From positions 44,198 to 108,197 of the forward strand of contig CANFHU010000010.1 of the NCBI GenBank assembly GCA_947446925.1: a stretch of DNA of 64,000 nt, written 5' to 3'. The stretch comes from Flavobacteriia bacterium (lineage in GTDB: Bacteria; Bacteroidota; Bacteroidia; Flavobacteriales_D; Crocinitomicaceae). Shown here piece by piece: positions 17,101 to 25,724 of the stretch. A program made the position numbers and the translations under genes. Within the stretch, counting starts at the first letter, position 1; each line of letters begins with the position of its first letter. The notes under the pieces are model-generated. The model made no database searches. It was not told the origin of the DNA and saw only the letters and a program-made list of their open reading frames with translations.

Positions 17101-18084
17101 AGTGTACGAATAACCGTTATTCAACCAGATGCTAAAATTGTACAAAAAGATACTGTAACTATTTGTCAGAACACTTCTTTACTACTTAATTTTTTGCATT
17201 GTAATGATATAAGCATTTCACCAAATATTTGGATTACGCCAAAATCAAAAACACTTTATACTGTAACACCATTTACAGATATTGACTATGTGCTCACCTA
17301 CTCCAATGTCTGTGGAAATCATCAAGAAAAATTTCGTATCAAAGTAACAGTCCCAAATATAACAGCAGAAAAAGATACGAGTATATGCTCCGGTGGAAAG
17401 GCTATTATCTCGTGTAAAGGAGGAATAGACTACATATGGTTAAATCCAGAAAGTATCCATTACCTGAAAAATCATGAATTAGTGGAAGTATCACCTAAAA
17501 AAACAATTACCTACAAAATAAAAGGAATCGACGCATTCAAATGTGTAGATACAGCCTATGTAATGATTCAGGTTTTTAAGCAAACGAAAGTAAACACGGA
17601 GTATCAATACCTAGTGCATTGGGGGGAAGAAATAAAATTAAAAGCAGAAGGTAATAATATTGGAACTTATGTCTGGTCTCCAAGTAATTACCTATCGTGT
17701 TCAAATTGCCAATATCCAAATGCTACTCCAAAAGAATCGATGGATTACAAAGTTGTTTTCACAGATAAAAATAGTTGTAAAGACAGCAGTAGTATCCATA
17801 TCATCTTTGAATCTAATATTTACGTGCCAAATACTTTCACACCGAATGGAGCGGATGGCAATGACCGATTTAAAGCAGAAGGAGAAAATATCACCAACTT
17901 TCAATTAGACATTTATAACCGTTGGGGTGAAAATATTATTTCCTTGCTAGATATCCAAGAAAGTTGGGATGGAACATTCCATGGTATCCCCTGTAAAGAT
18001 GGCACATATACCTGGAAACTAAGGTATGTAGATAGTTTTGGTGACGAACATCGTCAAACAGGACATATAAATCTAATTCGATGA
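14182..18084 (+). CDS. Giant secreted protein with SBBP repeats, PKD domain and T9SS type B sorting tail
   Basis: A 1,300-residue protein with an N-terminal signal peptide. Residues about 25-235 resemble the DUF7948 domain seen before SBBP repeats. Residues about 240-590 hold beta-propeller SBBP repeats with recurring KFSxDGTxLxxSTYLGG. A PKD-like fold lies at about 755-830 and several Cys-rich Ig-like repeats follow. Residues about 1,211-1,300 (NIYVPNTFTPNGADGNDRF...YNRWGENI...WDGTFHGIPCKDGTYTW) are the gliding-motility-associated type B C-terminal domain. It should be exported by Sec, then by the type IX system, and attached or released at the surface. Adhesion or motility is inferred from the family. 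Confidence 0.9.
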   Translation: MKSILGLFFLLFTFFVRAQGNEIWINPNKGQWDAKINYKIDLQAGKMYLENNRFTYHFYESPHKHQHTTKRKSVDKNTTIHNQVIQQTFIGANPSAHSSIDNSPHYTNYFIGKDTSTWRSNVHATQEITYSNFYPNIDMYIDAHNQQLEYSFKIAPNADPSKIKYTITGTENITIDASGNLHYRHGLGEIVEQKLIAWNLDTKGNKTLVPIKFTLENNLISYEFPNGYDKNQVLLIDPELIFSSFSGATTDNWGFTATPDEKGNLYAGGISFGIGYPTTTGAFDITYHGGTEYYYSNNGATMTIPGFDISISKFSADGTKLFYSTYLGGNSNETPHSIIVNSNNELYLLGATGSADFPTSTTAYDKTFNGGSTFDNKEFIFPGSDIIITKFSEDGTQLLGSTYLGGTEIDGLNAGDLVYNYGDDFRGDINLTKENDVLIVSTSKSADFPTQNAFQSQLKGTQDAVITKFSPDLSTIIWSTYFGGTGDESGNSIQTSSTGEVFITGGTTSTSLPINSTFHGGTADGYILKISKGLPQILSGKYVGTPEFDQSYFVQLDNDNEVYIFGQTNGNFPITPGKYGIPNAGQFIAKYTNNLATLSWSTTIGAGTGEIEISPTAFSVSRCADIYISGWGGKVNVENSQAKFSSAVNFPITDDAFQKTTLGDNFYLGVLSKDATKLKYGSYIGGLNTSYNHVDGGTSRFSKTGGIYHAVCGGCGAQINGFTTTPGVVSTTNNSSNCNLAAFKFELNKTKAIANITSKTACIDEPVMFKNTSINANKFEWLVNKKIISLENEPTHIFTDTGNFVITMIAIDSTGCMDPDTTSISIKIIGGTTQITEPEIAICPNNAVKLQAKKGDVYAWSPVAFVTDSTSQITSTTKLAVSKEFKVVSKLGCFTTIQTFPVKVYPNNSALTKNQEICRGTTLQLQASGGYTYNWFPTTYLDKSNVASVQCKADSTITYYVTITTQDNCSKKDSVRITVIQPDAKIVQKDTVTICQNTSLLLNFLHCNDISISPNIWITPKSKTLYTVTPFTDIDYVLTYSNVCGNHQEKFRIKVTVPNITAEKDTSICSGGKAIISCKGGIDYIWLNPESIHYLKNHELVEVSPKKTITYKIKGIDAFKCVDTAYVMIQVFKQTKVNTEYQYLVHWGEEIKLKAEGNNIGTYVWSPSNYLSCSNCQYPNATPKESMDYKVVFTDKNSCKDSSSIHIIFESNIYVPNTFTPNGADGNDRFKAEGENITNFQLDIYNRWGENIISLLDIQESWDGTFHGIPCKDGTYTWKLRYVDSFGDEHRQTGHINLIR

Positions 18085-18099
18085 AAATAGTTGATTCGT

Positions 18100-18312
18100 T
18101 TAAATCAAACTTATTCTAATATCTTGTACTTCAATCACATCTCCAGAAATTAATTTCGCACGTTTACGTGTCTCTAATTCACCGTTACGCATAACCATTT
18201 CTTCTTCCACAATCATTTTTGCATGTCCACCTGTTTGTGCTAATCCAAGCGCTTTTAACAGCCCAATTAATTCAATGTATTCTCCTGTAATCTTAAATTC
18301 TTGTGTAGTCAT
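18100..18312 (-). CDS. Small S4-domain RNA-binding protein
   Basis: The 70-residue product is nearly all one S4 fold: YIELIGLLKALGLAQTGGHAKMIVEEEMVMRNGELETRKRAKLISGDVIEV. It resembles YbcJ/YaaA-type single-domain S4 proteins thought to bind structured RNA or ribosomes. Its ATG overlaps the stop of MeaB in the sequence ATGA, so the two genes are translationally coupled on the minus strand. Confidence 0.85.
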   Translation of the reverse strand: MTTQEFKITGEYIELIGLLKALGLAQTGGHAKMIVEEEMVMRNGELETRKRAKLISGDVIEVQDIRISLI

Positions 18313-19334
18313 TTCTTTCCTATTAATTTGTTAAAAATCTGTTGTGATGCCATATACGGACTAATTTTTCCAAGTACGACCTCTTTTTCGATGTGTTCTA
18401 TAAAATCGGAAGATTGACTTAATAAATGTTGCCAAAGCATATCTTTCACCGATTCTTTCATCCAATATACCGATTGTTCTTTTCTTCTTTCTTCCAAAAA
18501 TCCAGATTGGACTAATTGAGATTCAAAGGTTTCTATCATGTTCCATACACGCTTCACAGAATCAGAATCAAACATACTATAAGATAATACGTTTGGGATC
18601 CATCCGGAATCTTTTGCTGGAAATAAATGCAATGCTTTCTGATAAGTTTGTACCGCATTTTTTGATTTCTCAGGCATTTCATCCGCTTTGGTAATAACAA
18701 CTGCATCCGCCAATTCCATGATTCCACGTTTAATACCTTGTAATTCGTCGCCAGCAACAGGCAACATTAACAATAAAAAGAAATCTGTCAAAGCATTCAC
18801 AGCAGTTTCCGATTGTCCAACACCAACCGTCTCAATCAATATTACATCAAATCCGGCGGCTTCACACAAAATAATAGATTCTCGTGTGCGTTGTGCTACA
18901 CCTCCCAAAGAATTTCCAGAGGCAGTTGGACGTATATAAGCATTTGAACTGCTTGCAAGTTGTGTCATTCTGGTTTTATCTCCCAAAATACTGCCGTGAC
19001 TTCTTTCACTGCTCGGATCAATACTCAATACGGCAACTTTTTTCCCAGCAGTAAGTAACAAAATTCCTAATTGCTCGATAAACGTACTTTTACCAACACC
19101 AGGTACACCCGTAATACCTATACGAATTGAATTTCCAGAAACAGGAATACAATGTTGAATCAATGCATTTGCTTTTTCTTGATCCAATGCAACAGTACTT
19201 TCAATTAGTGTGATAGCAGAAGAAAGTACGGATCGGTCACCACTTCGAATACCTGCAAATAAAGATTCTACAGAAAGTGAATTTTTAAACTCCTTTCGAA
19301 ACCTCAACCATTCATTTTCATTATGTGTCGTCAT
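18309..19334 (-). CDS. meaB: MeaB/ArgK-type G3E GTPase (methylmalonyl-CoA mutase chaperone)
   Basis: A 341-residue GTPase. The P-loop GITGVPGVGKSTFIEQLG is at about residues 73-90, SIDPSSERSHGSILGDKTRM and ETVGVGQSE follow as the family's Walker B and switch motifs, and VVITKADE is the base-recognition NKxD equivalent. MeaB gates adenosylcobalamin delivery to, and protects, methylmalonyl-CoA mutase. The mutase genes are not in this window. The stop overlaps the S4-protein ATG. On the minus strand a TAACTTTG promoter-like element lies at 19353-19360, upstream of the start. Confidence 0.92.
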   Translation of the reverse strand: MTTHNENEWLRFRKEFKNSLSVESLFAGIRSGDRSVLSSAITLIESTVALDQEKANALIQHCIPVSGNSIRIGITGVPGVGKSTFIEQLGILLLTAGKKVAVLSIDPSSERSHGSILGDKTRMTQLASSSNAYIRPTASGNSLGGVAQRTRESIILCEAAGFDVILIETVGVGQSETAVNALTDFFLLLMLPVAGDELQGIKRGIMELADAVVITKADEMPEKSKNAVQTYQKALHLFPAKDSGWIPNVLSYSMFDSDSVKRVWNMIETFESQLVQSGFLEERRKEQSVYWMKESVKDMLWQHLLSQSSDFIEHIEKEVVLGKISPYMASQQIFNKLIGKK

Positions 19335-19448
19335 TTATTCACCTTCTTTCCACAAAGTTAATCATTGTTTTCCTATCTTTAATCTTAATTTGATACCCGT
19401 ATCACGAAGGTATGCGTAACTTTTCATAATAAATCTTACTCCTATTGA

Positions 19449-19946
19449 ATGGTTAAAATTGGTTTACTTTCTGACACCCACAGTCACCTCGATCCTAAAA
19501 TATTCGAATACTTCCGAGAGGTAGATGAAATATGGCATGCAGGAGATATCGGGTCCATCGAAGTTACCGATCAATTAAAAAAATTCAAACCATTGCGTGC
19601 AGTATATGGTAATATCGATGATCATATTTTACGTCGTGAATTTCCAGAATTTAATCGATTTACGATTGAAAATGTAGAAGTTCTAATGACGCATATCGGA
19701 GGAAAACCAGGGAAATACGCAAAACCAACACTTGATGCACTCCATGAAAAAGCACCTAAACTATTTATTTGTGGACATTCACATATCTTATTAGTAAAAA
19801 TGGATCCGAAATTCAATATGTTATGGATGAATCCTGGTGCATGTGGTATCAAAGGTTTTCACCAAGTTAAAACACTCCTTCGCTTTCAAATAGAGGGGGA
19901 TAAAATACAAAACCTCGAAGCAATAGAAATAGGAAAAAGGGTGTAA
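19449..19946 (+). CDS. YfcE/MJ0936-type metallophosphoesterase
   Basis: The 165-residue protein shows the full calcineurin-like metal-binding set: GLLSDTHSH (motif I), HAGDIG (II), YGNIDDH (III), MTHIGG (IV) and CGHSHI (V), ending with MNPGACG. It is the length of YfcE-type phosphodiesterases, which bind two metal ions and hydrolyse phosphodiesters such as cyclic nucleotides or nucleotide adducts in vitro. The physiological substrate is unknown. It stands alone between MeaB and PorQ. Confidence 0.9.
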   Translation: MVKIGLLSDTHSHLDPKIFEYFREVDEIWHAGDIGSIEVTDQLKKFKPLRAVYGNIDDHILRREFPEFNRFTIENVEVLMTHIGGKPGKYAKPTLDALHEKAPKLFICGHSHILLVKMDPKFNMLWMNPGACGIKGFHQVKTLLRFQIEGDKIQNLEAIEIGKRV

Positions 19947-20032
19947 CTTTTAATTCATTGGATGCATATTATTTGTAGAATAACAAAGTTCCTATAGATC
20001 CTACCTACACCATATTATAACACACTAATCCT

Positions 20033-20040
20033 TATATTTG
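20033..20040 (+). promoter_or_regulatory. -7 element for the PorQ gene
   Basis: TATATTTG matches TAnnTTTG and is followed by C, as is common; it lies 18 bases before the ATG. No convincing TTTG -33 box is seen. Confidence 0.45.
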
Positions 20041-20058
20041 CACGTTATCTAACAATAA

Positions 20059-21105
20059 ATGAAAAACATAAAACTAATTTTACTCCTTTGTATAACCGGA
20101 TATTCTTTCGGACAAATAGGTGGTACAACTAGTTTTCCCTCGCTTAACCAGTCTTATTCGGCGCGATCAAGTGCTATGGGAGGAAGTTTTATTACGATAA
20201 AAGATGCAGATGTAAACTTAGGGATTTCTAACCCTGCGCTACTGAACGAACAAATGCACAAACAAATTGGATTTAGTCATCAAATTCAAACGGGGGGCGT
20301 AAATTTGGGTATGCTATGTGCCGCAAAGAACCTAACAAAAATACCAGGAGTTGGAAGTTTATCGCTTCGTTATATCGATTATGGTTCGATGAAAGAAACA
20401 CTCGAAAACGGAACTGTTATCGGCGACTTCACTCCTGCTGATTTTATTGTAAGTGCGGGGTATGGAAGAAAAATAAAAGATCGACTCAGTATTGGTATAC
20501 AGGCATCCTTATTATACGCACAATATGCTTCGTACTTTTCGTTGGGCGCAGGTGTCGATTTTGCTGCAACCTATGAAAACAAAGAAAAACAAACATTGTT
20601 TACTTTACTTGTGAAAAATGTAGGAACACAATTTAAAGGCTTTGTCTCAAAAAGCAATACGATGTTACCCGCAGAAATCCAAATGGCATTCACGCACAAA
20701 TTAGCGCATGCTCCAATTCGATTTTCATACTTAGCACACCATTTAAATTATTGGGATTTAAGTTATCAAACCCCTAATAATTCTGGAAAAATCGATCCAC
20801 TAACTGGAGATTCTATACAAGTCATTCGTGCAAATGCACTTCAAAAAATCGCACACCATTTCACGCCACAAATTGAGTTTCTATTCTCCAAAAACCTGCA
20901 TTTCCGTATGGCATTCGATTACCACCGAAGAGAAGAATTTAAACTAACTAACCGACCTGCTATGGCAGGATTTTCCTTTGGTTTAGGAATGTATTTCAAA
21001 CGTTTTAGTCTCGATTATGGTTTAAAAATTTACGCCGCATCCGGATTCTTAAATGGAATCACATTAACCACAAATCCAGCAAATTGGAGAAAAATAGCCA
21101 ACTAA
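20059..21105 (+). CDS. porQ: Type IX secretion system protein PorQ
   Basis: A 348-residue beta-barrel-type protein with an N-terminal signal peptide (LILLLCITGYSFGQ). The start of the mature part (GGTTSFPSLNQSYSARSSAMGG...SNPALLNEQMHKQIGFSH) is the PorQ/PorV-type signature. PorQ is an outer-membrane barrel that works with PorZ in the T9SS attachment complex, needed for anchoring cargo on the surface. The long cargo proteins in this window (type A and type B tails) fit with it. The next gene starts 11 bases downstream, so the two may be co-transcribed. PorV and UPF0164 barrels are alternatives, but the N-terminus favours PorQ. Confidence 0.8.
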   Translation: MKNIKLILLLCITGYSFGQIGGTTSFPSLNQSYSARSSAMGGSFITIKDADVNLGISNPALLNEQMHKQIGFSHQIQTGGVNLGMLCAAKNLTKIPGVGSLSLRYIDYGSMKETLENGTVIGDFTPADFIVSAGYGRKIKDRLSIGIQASLLYAQYASYFSLGAGVDFAATYENKEKQTLFTLLVKNVGTQFKGFVSKSNTMLPAEIQMAFTHKLAHAPIRFSYLAHHLNYWDLSYQTPNNSGKIDPLTGDSIQVIRANALQKIAHHFTPQIEFLFSKNLHFRMAFDYHRREEFKLTNRPAMAGFSFGLGMYFKRFSLDYGLKIYAASGFLNGITLTTNPANWRKIAN

Positions 21106-21116
21106 TTTTTACAATC

Positions 21117-23306
21117 GTGCCACAAAAAGTTCTCTTACTTACTCCGCCATTTACACAATTAAACACTCCATATCCAGCAACGGCTTATATCAAAGGATTT
21201 TTAAATACCATTTCTGTTCCAAGTTATCAATGTGACTTGGGCATCGAAGTTATTTTATCGCTATTTTCTAAAAATGGATTAACGAACATTTTCCAAATTG
21301 CTGAAAAACAACAAAAACTTTCTACAAATGCACAACGCATACTTCGACTTCAAGAGAATTACATAAACACGATTGATGCTGTAAAGACATTTTTACATGA
21401 TACCAATCCGAGTATAGCGCACGTAATATGTGAACGAAATTATCTTCCAGAAGCCTCTCGTTTTATGCAATTGGAAGACTTAGATTGGGCTTTTGGTACA
21501 ATGGGAATCCGCGATAAAGCAAGACACCTAGCAACTTTATATTTAGAAGATATTTCCGATTTGATTTCAGAAGCAATTGACCCTCATTTTGGCTTTAGCA
21601 GATACGCGGAAAGATTGGCTAGATCTGCTTCAAGTTTCGATAATCTGTATGATGAACTTGCGAAAGAACCGAGTTATATAGACCAAATTACACTTGAGAT
21701 TCTAGAACAAAAAATAAGTGCTGAAAATCCATCCTTGGTTGCAATTACAGCGCCATTCCCCGGGAATGTGTATAGTGCTTTTCGATGTGCGAAATACATA
21801 AAACAAAACCATCCAAATATTAAAATTACTTTTGGCGGAGGATACCCAAATACAGAACTACGCTCTTTGAAAGATATACGAGTATTTGATTTTTTTGATT
21901 TTATTACGCTCGATGATGGAGAGGCTCCAATTTTTAATTTACTGGAATATATAGATGGAAAAAGAAAACTAGAGGAACTTAAAAGAACATTAACCCTAGT
22001 AGAAAATAAAGTCATCTATCTAAACAATTCCAATACACCCGACTTTAAACAAAAAGACGTTGGGACACCCGATTATTCGGATTTACCACTACGCAAATAT
22101 CTTTCAGTTATTGAAGTCGCTAATCCTATGCATCGACTTTGGAGTGATGGAAGATGGAATAAACTCACACTTGCGCATGGATGCTATTGGAGTAAATGTA
22201 CTTTTTGCGATGTTTCACTCGATTATATAAAAATATACGAAGCAACTACCGCGAAAATGCTTGTAGACCGTATGGAGGAATTGATTCTACAAACTGGTAC
22301 CAATGGATTTCATTTTGTCGATGAAGCAGCGCCACCTGCGTTAATGCGTGAATTAGCCATGGAAATCATCCAGCGAAAACTTACCGTTGTATGGTGGACA
22401 AATATTCGTTTTGAAAAAAGTTTTACCTATGACTTATGTCGACTACTTGCAAAATCAGGATGTATAGCCGTTTCTGGAGGTCTTGAAGTTGCTTCGGATA
22501 GATTATTAACACTCATCGACAAAGGGGTAACCGTACAACAAGTAGCACAGGTAACAGATAATTTCACACAGGCAGGTATCATGGTACATGCATATTTGAT
22601 GTATGGATTTCCAACTCAAACAGCACAAGAGACTATCGATTCGCTCGAAATGGTTAGACAACTTTTCGAATTGGGCATCGTACAATCTGGCTTTTGGCAT
22701 CAATTTGCACTAACTGCACACAGTCCAATTGGACTAAATCCGGAAAAATTCAACATACGAATTACAGGTCTTCAAAATGGTACATTTGCAAATAATGACC
22801 TATACCATGAGGATAAAACTGGATGTGATCATGCTGCTTTTAGTGATGGCTTGAAAAAGGCACTTTTTAATTATATGCATGGAATTGGGTTCGATCTGCC
22901 GTTACAAGAATGGTTTGATTTTAAAATTCCACGAACTCTTATTCCTAGTACATATATACAACGTGCATTAAACAATTCTTCATCCACAGAACTTAAACCA
23001 AGCACAAAAATATTCTGGATTGGACCAAAACCAATAACTTCAAAATTTACATCTAATAAAAAAGGAAAATCAGTAGCAAAAATAAACTTTCAATTTTCAA
23101 CGTTACAAAACGAGTTTTCTGTTTCATTTCAAGAGAAACAAGGAAAAATAATTCAAAAATGGTTGGAGGAATTAACTACGTTAAAAAAATTAAATGTAGC
23201 ACAATTAGATATGGAACTTGAAGAAAATGAAATGGGTAAATTTCAAAATTTTATTGAAAATCAACAATTTGCAACGTTAAGAGACATTGGTTTACTGCTA
23301 CTTTAA
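21117..23306 (+). CDS. B12-binding domain radical SAM protein
   Basis: The protein has 729 residues from the GTG at 21117, which follows the PorQ stop by 11 bases; an upstream TTG at 21084 would overlap PorQ and lengthen the N-terminus before the conserved KVLLLTPPF. Residues 1-290 contain a cobalamin-binding-like Rossmann region (ITFGGGYPNTELRSL). The radical SAM core begins at about residue 350 with HGCYWSKCTFC, a C-x4-C-x2-C cluster, followed by FVDEAAPP, VSGGLEVAS and YLMYGFPTQT. Members with this layout carry out methylations, rearrangements or thiolations. The substrate is not identifiable. Confidence 0.85.
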   Translation: MPQKVLLLTPPFTQLNTPYPATAYIKGFLNTISVPSYQCDLGIEVILSLFSKNGLTNIFQIAEKQQKLSTNAQRILRLQENYINTIDAVKTFLHDTNPSIAHVICERNYLPEASRFMQLEDLDWAFGTMGIRDKARHLATLYLEDISDLISEAIDPHFGFSRYAERLARSASSFDNLYDELAKEPSYIDQITLEILEQKISAENPSLVAITAPFPGNVYSAFRCAKYIKQNHPNIKITFGGGYPNTELRSLKDIRVFDFFDFITLDDGEAPIFNLLEYIDGKRKLEELKRTLTLVENKVIYLNNSNTPDFKQKDVGTPDYSDLPLRKYLSVIEVANPMHRLWSDGRWNKLTLAHGCYWSKCTFCDVSLDYIKIYEATTAKMLVDRMEELILQTGTNGFHFVDEAAPPALMRELAMEIIQRKLTVVWWTNIRFEKSFTYDLCRLLAKSGCIAVSGGLEVASDRLLTLIDKGVTVQQVAQVTDNFTQAGIMVHAYLMYGFPTQTAQETIDSLEMVRQLFELGIVQSGFWHQFALTAHSPIGLNPEKFNIRITGLQNGTFANNDLYHEDKTGCDHAAFSDGLKKALFNYMHGIGFDLPLQEWFDFKIPRTLIPSTYIQRALNNSSSTELKPSTKIFWIGPKPITSKFTSNKKGKSVAKINFQFSTLQNEFSVSFQEKQGKIIQKWLEELTTLKKLNVAQLDMELEENEMGKFQNFIENQQFATLRDIGLLLL

Positions 23307-23350
23307 AACGTAGTATCTAATTAAAGATAAATAAAATAAAGTTTAATCTA

Positions 23351-23998
23351 CTATCGAACAATACCAACTAATACCCCCATATTGAAATACATACCTGTAA
23401 AATCAACTTGATAATTATTTCGAAAACGTGTTAAATGCGCTTCATCGGTATATTGACTCAAAAAGAAACCACCGCCTATATACGTATCAATACAAACAAT
23501 ATCTTTCCAATTTTTTTGGTACCCTAACGCATAACCTACATACCCTAGATTTAAAATGCGTTTTATTTCCAAATTGGTTTCCACCAAAGAAGTTAAATGT
23601 AAACGTCTATAAAATAATTCTGGGGCTAAATAAAATCCAGTGAGTGCTTTATGAGAATATTTAGAAAGATATTTACGAAACTGAAAATTAACACCATAAC
23701 CTAGAGCCTCCACATTTTCTAATGCATACACTTTATTGGTAGTAGCATCTTTGTAGGAGAATTCTTGTGCTTTTAAATAAGGTTTTGCAAGTCCTCGTGT
23801 GGAAGCATAAGTTCCCATGACGCCAATATTAATCGAATAGCGGGATGAAATACGATGCTCATGTGTCAATTGTATGGTCCCTTGTACAGCACGAAATAAA
23901 TCTAACTTAAAATTTTTAGATCCTTGTGCGGTAGAATCTTGTGCATGACCAAAAAGACTAGTAACAACAATGAATAGAATACTAGCTATAAAACGCAT
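23351..23998 (-). CDS. Outer-membrane beta-barrel-type protein, unknown function
   Basis: The protein has 215 residues from the ATG at 23996-23998; an earlier ATG would overlap the upstream gene. Residues 1-20 are a signal peptide (FIASILFIVVTSLFGHAQ). The rest has alternating aromatic and polar residues and ends GVLVGIVR, typical of small barrels. It resembles its upstream neighbour in order and in the motif GGGFFLSQ...FR, so the two are probably tandem paralogues. The gap between them is 4 bases. Confidence 0.65.
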   Translation of the reverse strand: MRFIASILFIVVTSLFGHAQDSTAQGSKNFKLDLFRAVQGTIQLTHEHRISSRYSINIGVMGTYASTRGLAKPYLKAQEFSYKDATTNKVYALENVEALGYGVNFQFRKYLSKYSHKALTGFYLAPELFYRRLHLTSLVETNLEIKRILNLGYVGYALGYQKNWKDIVCIDTYIGGGFFLSQYTDEAHLTRFRNNYQVDFTGMYFNMGVLVGIVR

Positions 23999-24002
23999 GT
24001 GA

Positions 24003-24626
24003 CTAATGTTGAATAATTCCAATTGTCAATCCAAATCGAGGAATAACTCCTGAATAATCCAAATCCGTAATACCTTTATAACGTGTAAACGACTTTTCGC
24101 CATCTACTTGTGATAAACGTAAACCACCACCAAAATTCAAATCCACAGTAAATATTTGATTAACAAAAACTTGACAACCAAGTAAAACACCGAAATAATA
24201 AACATTAAAACTTGATTTGGTCTCAGTATCAACCGAAGCACCTGAAATTGGATCAATCGCACCTAATGGTATTTTCTCATACGAATTGATACGTCTAAAC
24301 ATAAATTGAGATGCTAAATAAATTGGATAATTTGTTAGAGAACTACCTTTACCTAGATAACTTCTGTACTGTAATTCTCCACCATATCCAATATTCTCTT
24401 TGTTACTACTTGTAGAACCATAGGTTGCAATACCATTTAGTAAAATTGACTTTCTGTTATTGATTGGAAACTCAGCCCCCGTCCAAAATGTACCTCCAAA
24501 AAACCGAAGTACATCATTCTTTACGATATACTTGATAGTATCATTTTTCGTAATTTTAATCCCTTGTGCAAATCCAATTGTTCCCAAAACTAATACAAGT
24601 AAAGAACTCATTATTAACTTTTTCAT
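24003..24626 (-). CDS. Outer-membrane beta-barrel-type protein, paralogue of its neighbour
   Basis: A 207-residue exported protein with a signal peptide (LIMSSLLVLVLGTIGFAQG) and a barrel-like body ending GLTIGIIQH. A stretch NFGGGLRLSQVDG...RYKG corresponds to GGGFFLSQYTDE...RFRN in the next gene. A TAAATTTG promoter element on the minus strand at 24642-24649 is 16 bases upstream. Function unknown. Both proteins could be envelope porins or structural barrels. Confidence 0.65.
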   Translation of the reverse strand: MKKLIMSSLLVLVLGTIGFAQGIKITKNDTIKYIVKNDVLRFFGGTFWTGAEFPINNRKSILLNGIATYGSTSSNKENIGYGGELQYRSYLGKGSSLTNYPIYLASQFMFRRINSYEKIPLGAIDPISGASVDTETKSSFNVYYFGVLLGCQVFVNQIFTVDLNFGGGLRLSQVDGEKSFTRYKGITDLDYSGVIPRFGLTIGIIQH

Positions 24627-24641
24627 AGAATATATTTTTTA

Positions 24642-24649
24642 CAAATTTA
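24642..24649 (-). promoter_or_regulatory. -7 element for the barrel-protein pair
   Basis: TAAATTTG on the minus strand matches TAnnTTTG and lies 16 bases upstream of the ATG at 24626. It would drive both paralogues. Confidence 0.4.
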
Positions 24650-24705
24650 AAACTTAAATAGACTTAAAACACAAAAGTTGTAGACTAATTATAAACCAAA
24701 AAAGG

Positions 24706-25512
24706 TTAATCGTTCTCTTTTTGGATGGATCGAGTCACTTTTGCACTATAATAATTTCTAAACCAAATTGGTACTTTACTAACTTCTCGAATATCCCATT
24801 TTTTCTCCCTATCCTTTGATACTTTAAAACTAGCAAACAAGTTAAAATCCTTACCTTCCGCTGAATTATCAAAATAATAGGTACGATAAGCTAACTGTGA
24901 GGCAGAATACATTAAATCCATCGTACGTATGTATCGACTTCTGATTTTATCCTCCGGAACATCGTGTCCATGTTGTTTTACACGAACTTCTTTCACACGG
25001 TACACATTAATTTCAGGATCTTCAGTAGAAACAAAATATAAATACACTTTATATCCTTGTTGGATTGCATCCTGCATAAATTCTAACTTACCAGGATGAG
25101 AAAAAACAGTTTCAAAGGAAAATTTCTTTTTAGTTCTTAATAATTCAGAACGTAAATAGGTTGCAAGCATTTGTGCAAAACGCTCAGAATAATTAACATC
25201 TAATAATCGGATAAAGTTATTCTTTACTGTGAATATTGATCTTAATTTCTCCTCATCCAACTCCCCAATTAATAAACCGGAAGTCGAAATAAATGCAATA
25301 AATTCTTCTACCTGAAATAAAATTTGGTAAATATCTAAATTACAACCATTAATAGTTAACTCTTTCGCAATATCATCTGCATTAAGATAAATACCAAAAT
25401 CTAAAGGGGTACCATTATCTTTTGTGTAATTTCGAATGGAATTGATAATGGAACTTTTACCAGAACCATTTGGCCCTGCAAAAATGCGCAAACGTAACGA
25501 TTCGTTAGTCAA
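24706..25512 (-). CDS. Zeta-toxin-like P-loop kinase
   Basis: A 268-residue protein beginning with a P-loop, GPNGSGKSS, at residues 13-21. It continues with ADDIAKEL at about 45 and a YLYFVSTEDPEINVYRVKEVRVKQHGHDVPEDKIRSRYIR region at about 150-190, the pattern of the zeta toxin/ATPase family that includes Arg-rich substrate-binding and lid motifs. Zeta toxins phosphorylate UDP-N-acetylglucosamine. Homologues annotated zeta toxin in Gram-negatives are often unproven. Its start overlaps the small upstream gene by 8 bases, as in many toxin-antitoxin operons. Confidence 0.75.
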   Translation of the reverse strand: MTNESLRLRIFAGPNGSGKSSIINSIRNYTKDNGTPLDFGIYLNADDIAKELTINGCNLDIYQILFQVEEFIAFISTSGLLIGELDEEKLRSIFTVKNNFIRLLDVNYSERFAQMLATYLRSELLRTKKKFSFETVFSHPGKLEFMQDAIQQGYKVYLYFVSTEDPEINVYRVKEVRVKQHGHDVPEDKIRSRYIRTMDLMYSASQLAYRTYYFDNSAEGKDFNLFASFKVSKDREKKWDIREVSKVPIWFRNYYSAKVTRSIQKEND

Positions 25513-25720
25513 GGGCTAATGGAAAATTCGAAGAATCAGGTAATTCAACAAGCACAATTTTTTTGCCATCTTTAAATTCCCTTATAATTTGATTCCCTTC
25601 TTTTTTAACTATAGATCCAGCCAATTCAAAAGCAACGGATGAAGCCAACTTCACCGCTTTTTGAGATTTACTAATGAGTAATCGCTTAGTCAAATATGAT
25701 TTTTCAAACCCAGGTATCAT
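25505..25720 (-). CDS. Small partner of the zeta-like kinase, putative antitoxin
   Basis: A 71-residue protein, basic and helical in its first half (LTKRLLISKSQKAVKLASSVAFELAG) and with a short beta-like tail (IVLVELPDSSNF). It overlaps the kinase ATG by 8 bases. It is not similar to the epsilon antitoxin by eye. Small genes of this type precede zeta-like ATPases in other Bacteroidota, so a bound-pair role is likely. A near-ideal promoter lies directly upstream. Confidence 0.6.
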   Translation of the reverse strand: MIPGFEKSYLTKRLLISKSQKAVKLASSVAFELAGSIVKKEGNQIIREFKDGKKIVLVELPDSSNFPLALD

Positions 25721-25724
25721 AACT

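Noticed and set aside
18085..18099. Terminator between the type B gene and the S4 gene
   Set aside because: Only a six-base TTGATT/AATCAA stem is seen across the stops, with no T-run.
21084..21116. TTG start of the radical SAM protein
   Set aside because: It overlaps PorQ and adds residues before the conserved start; GTG at 21117 fits better.
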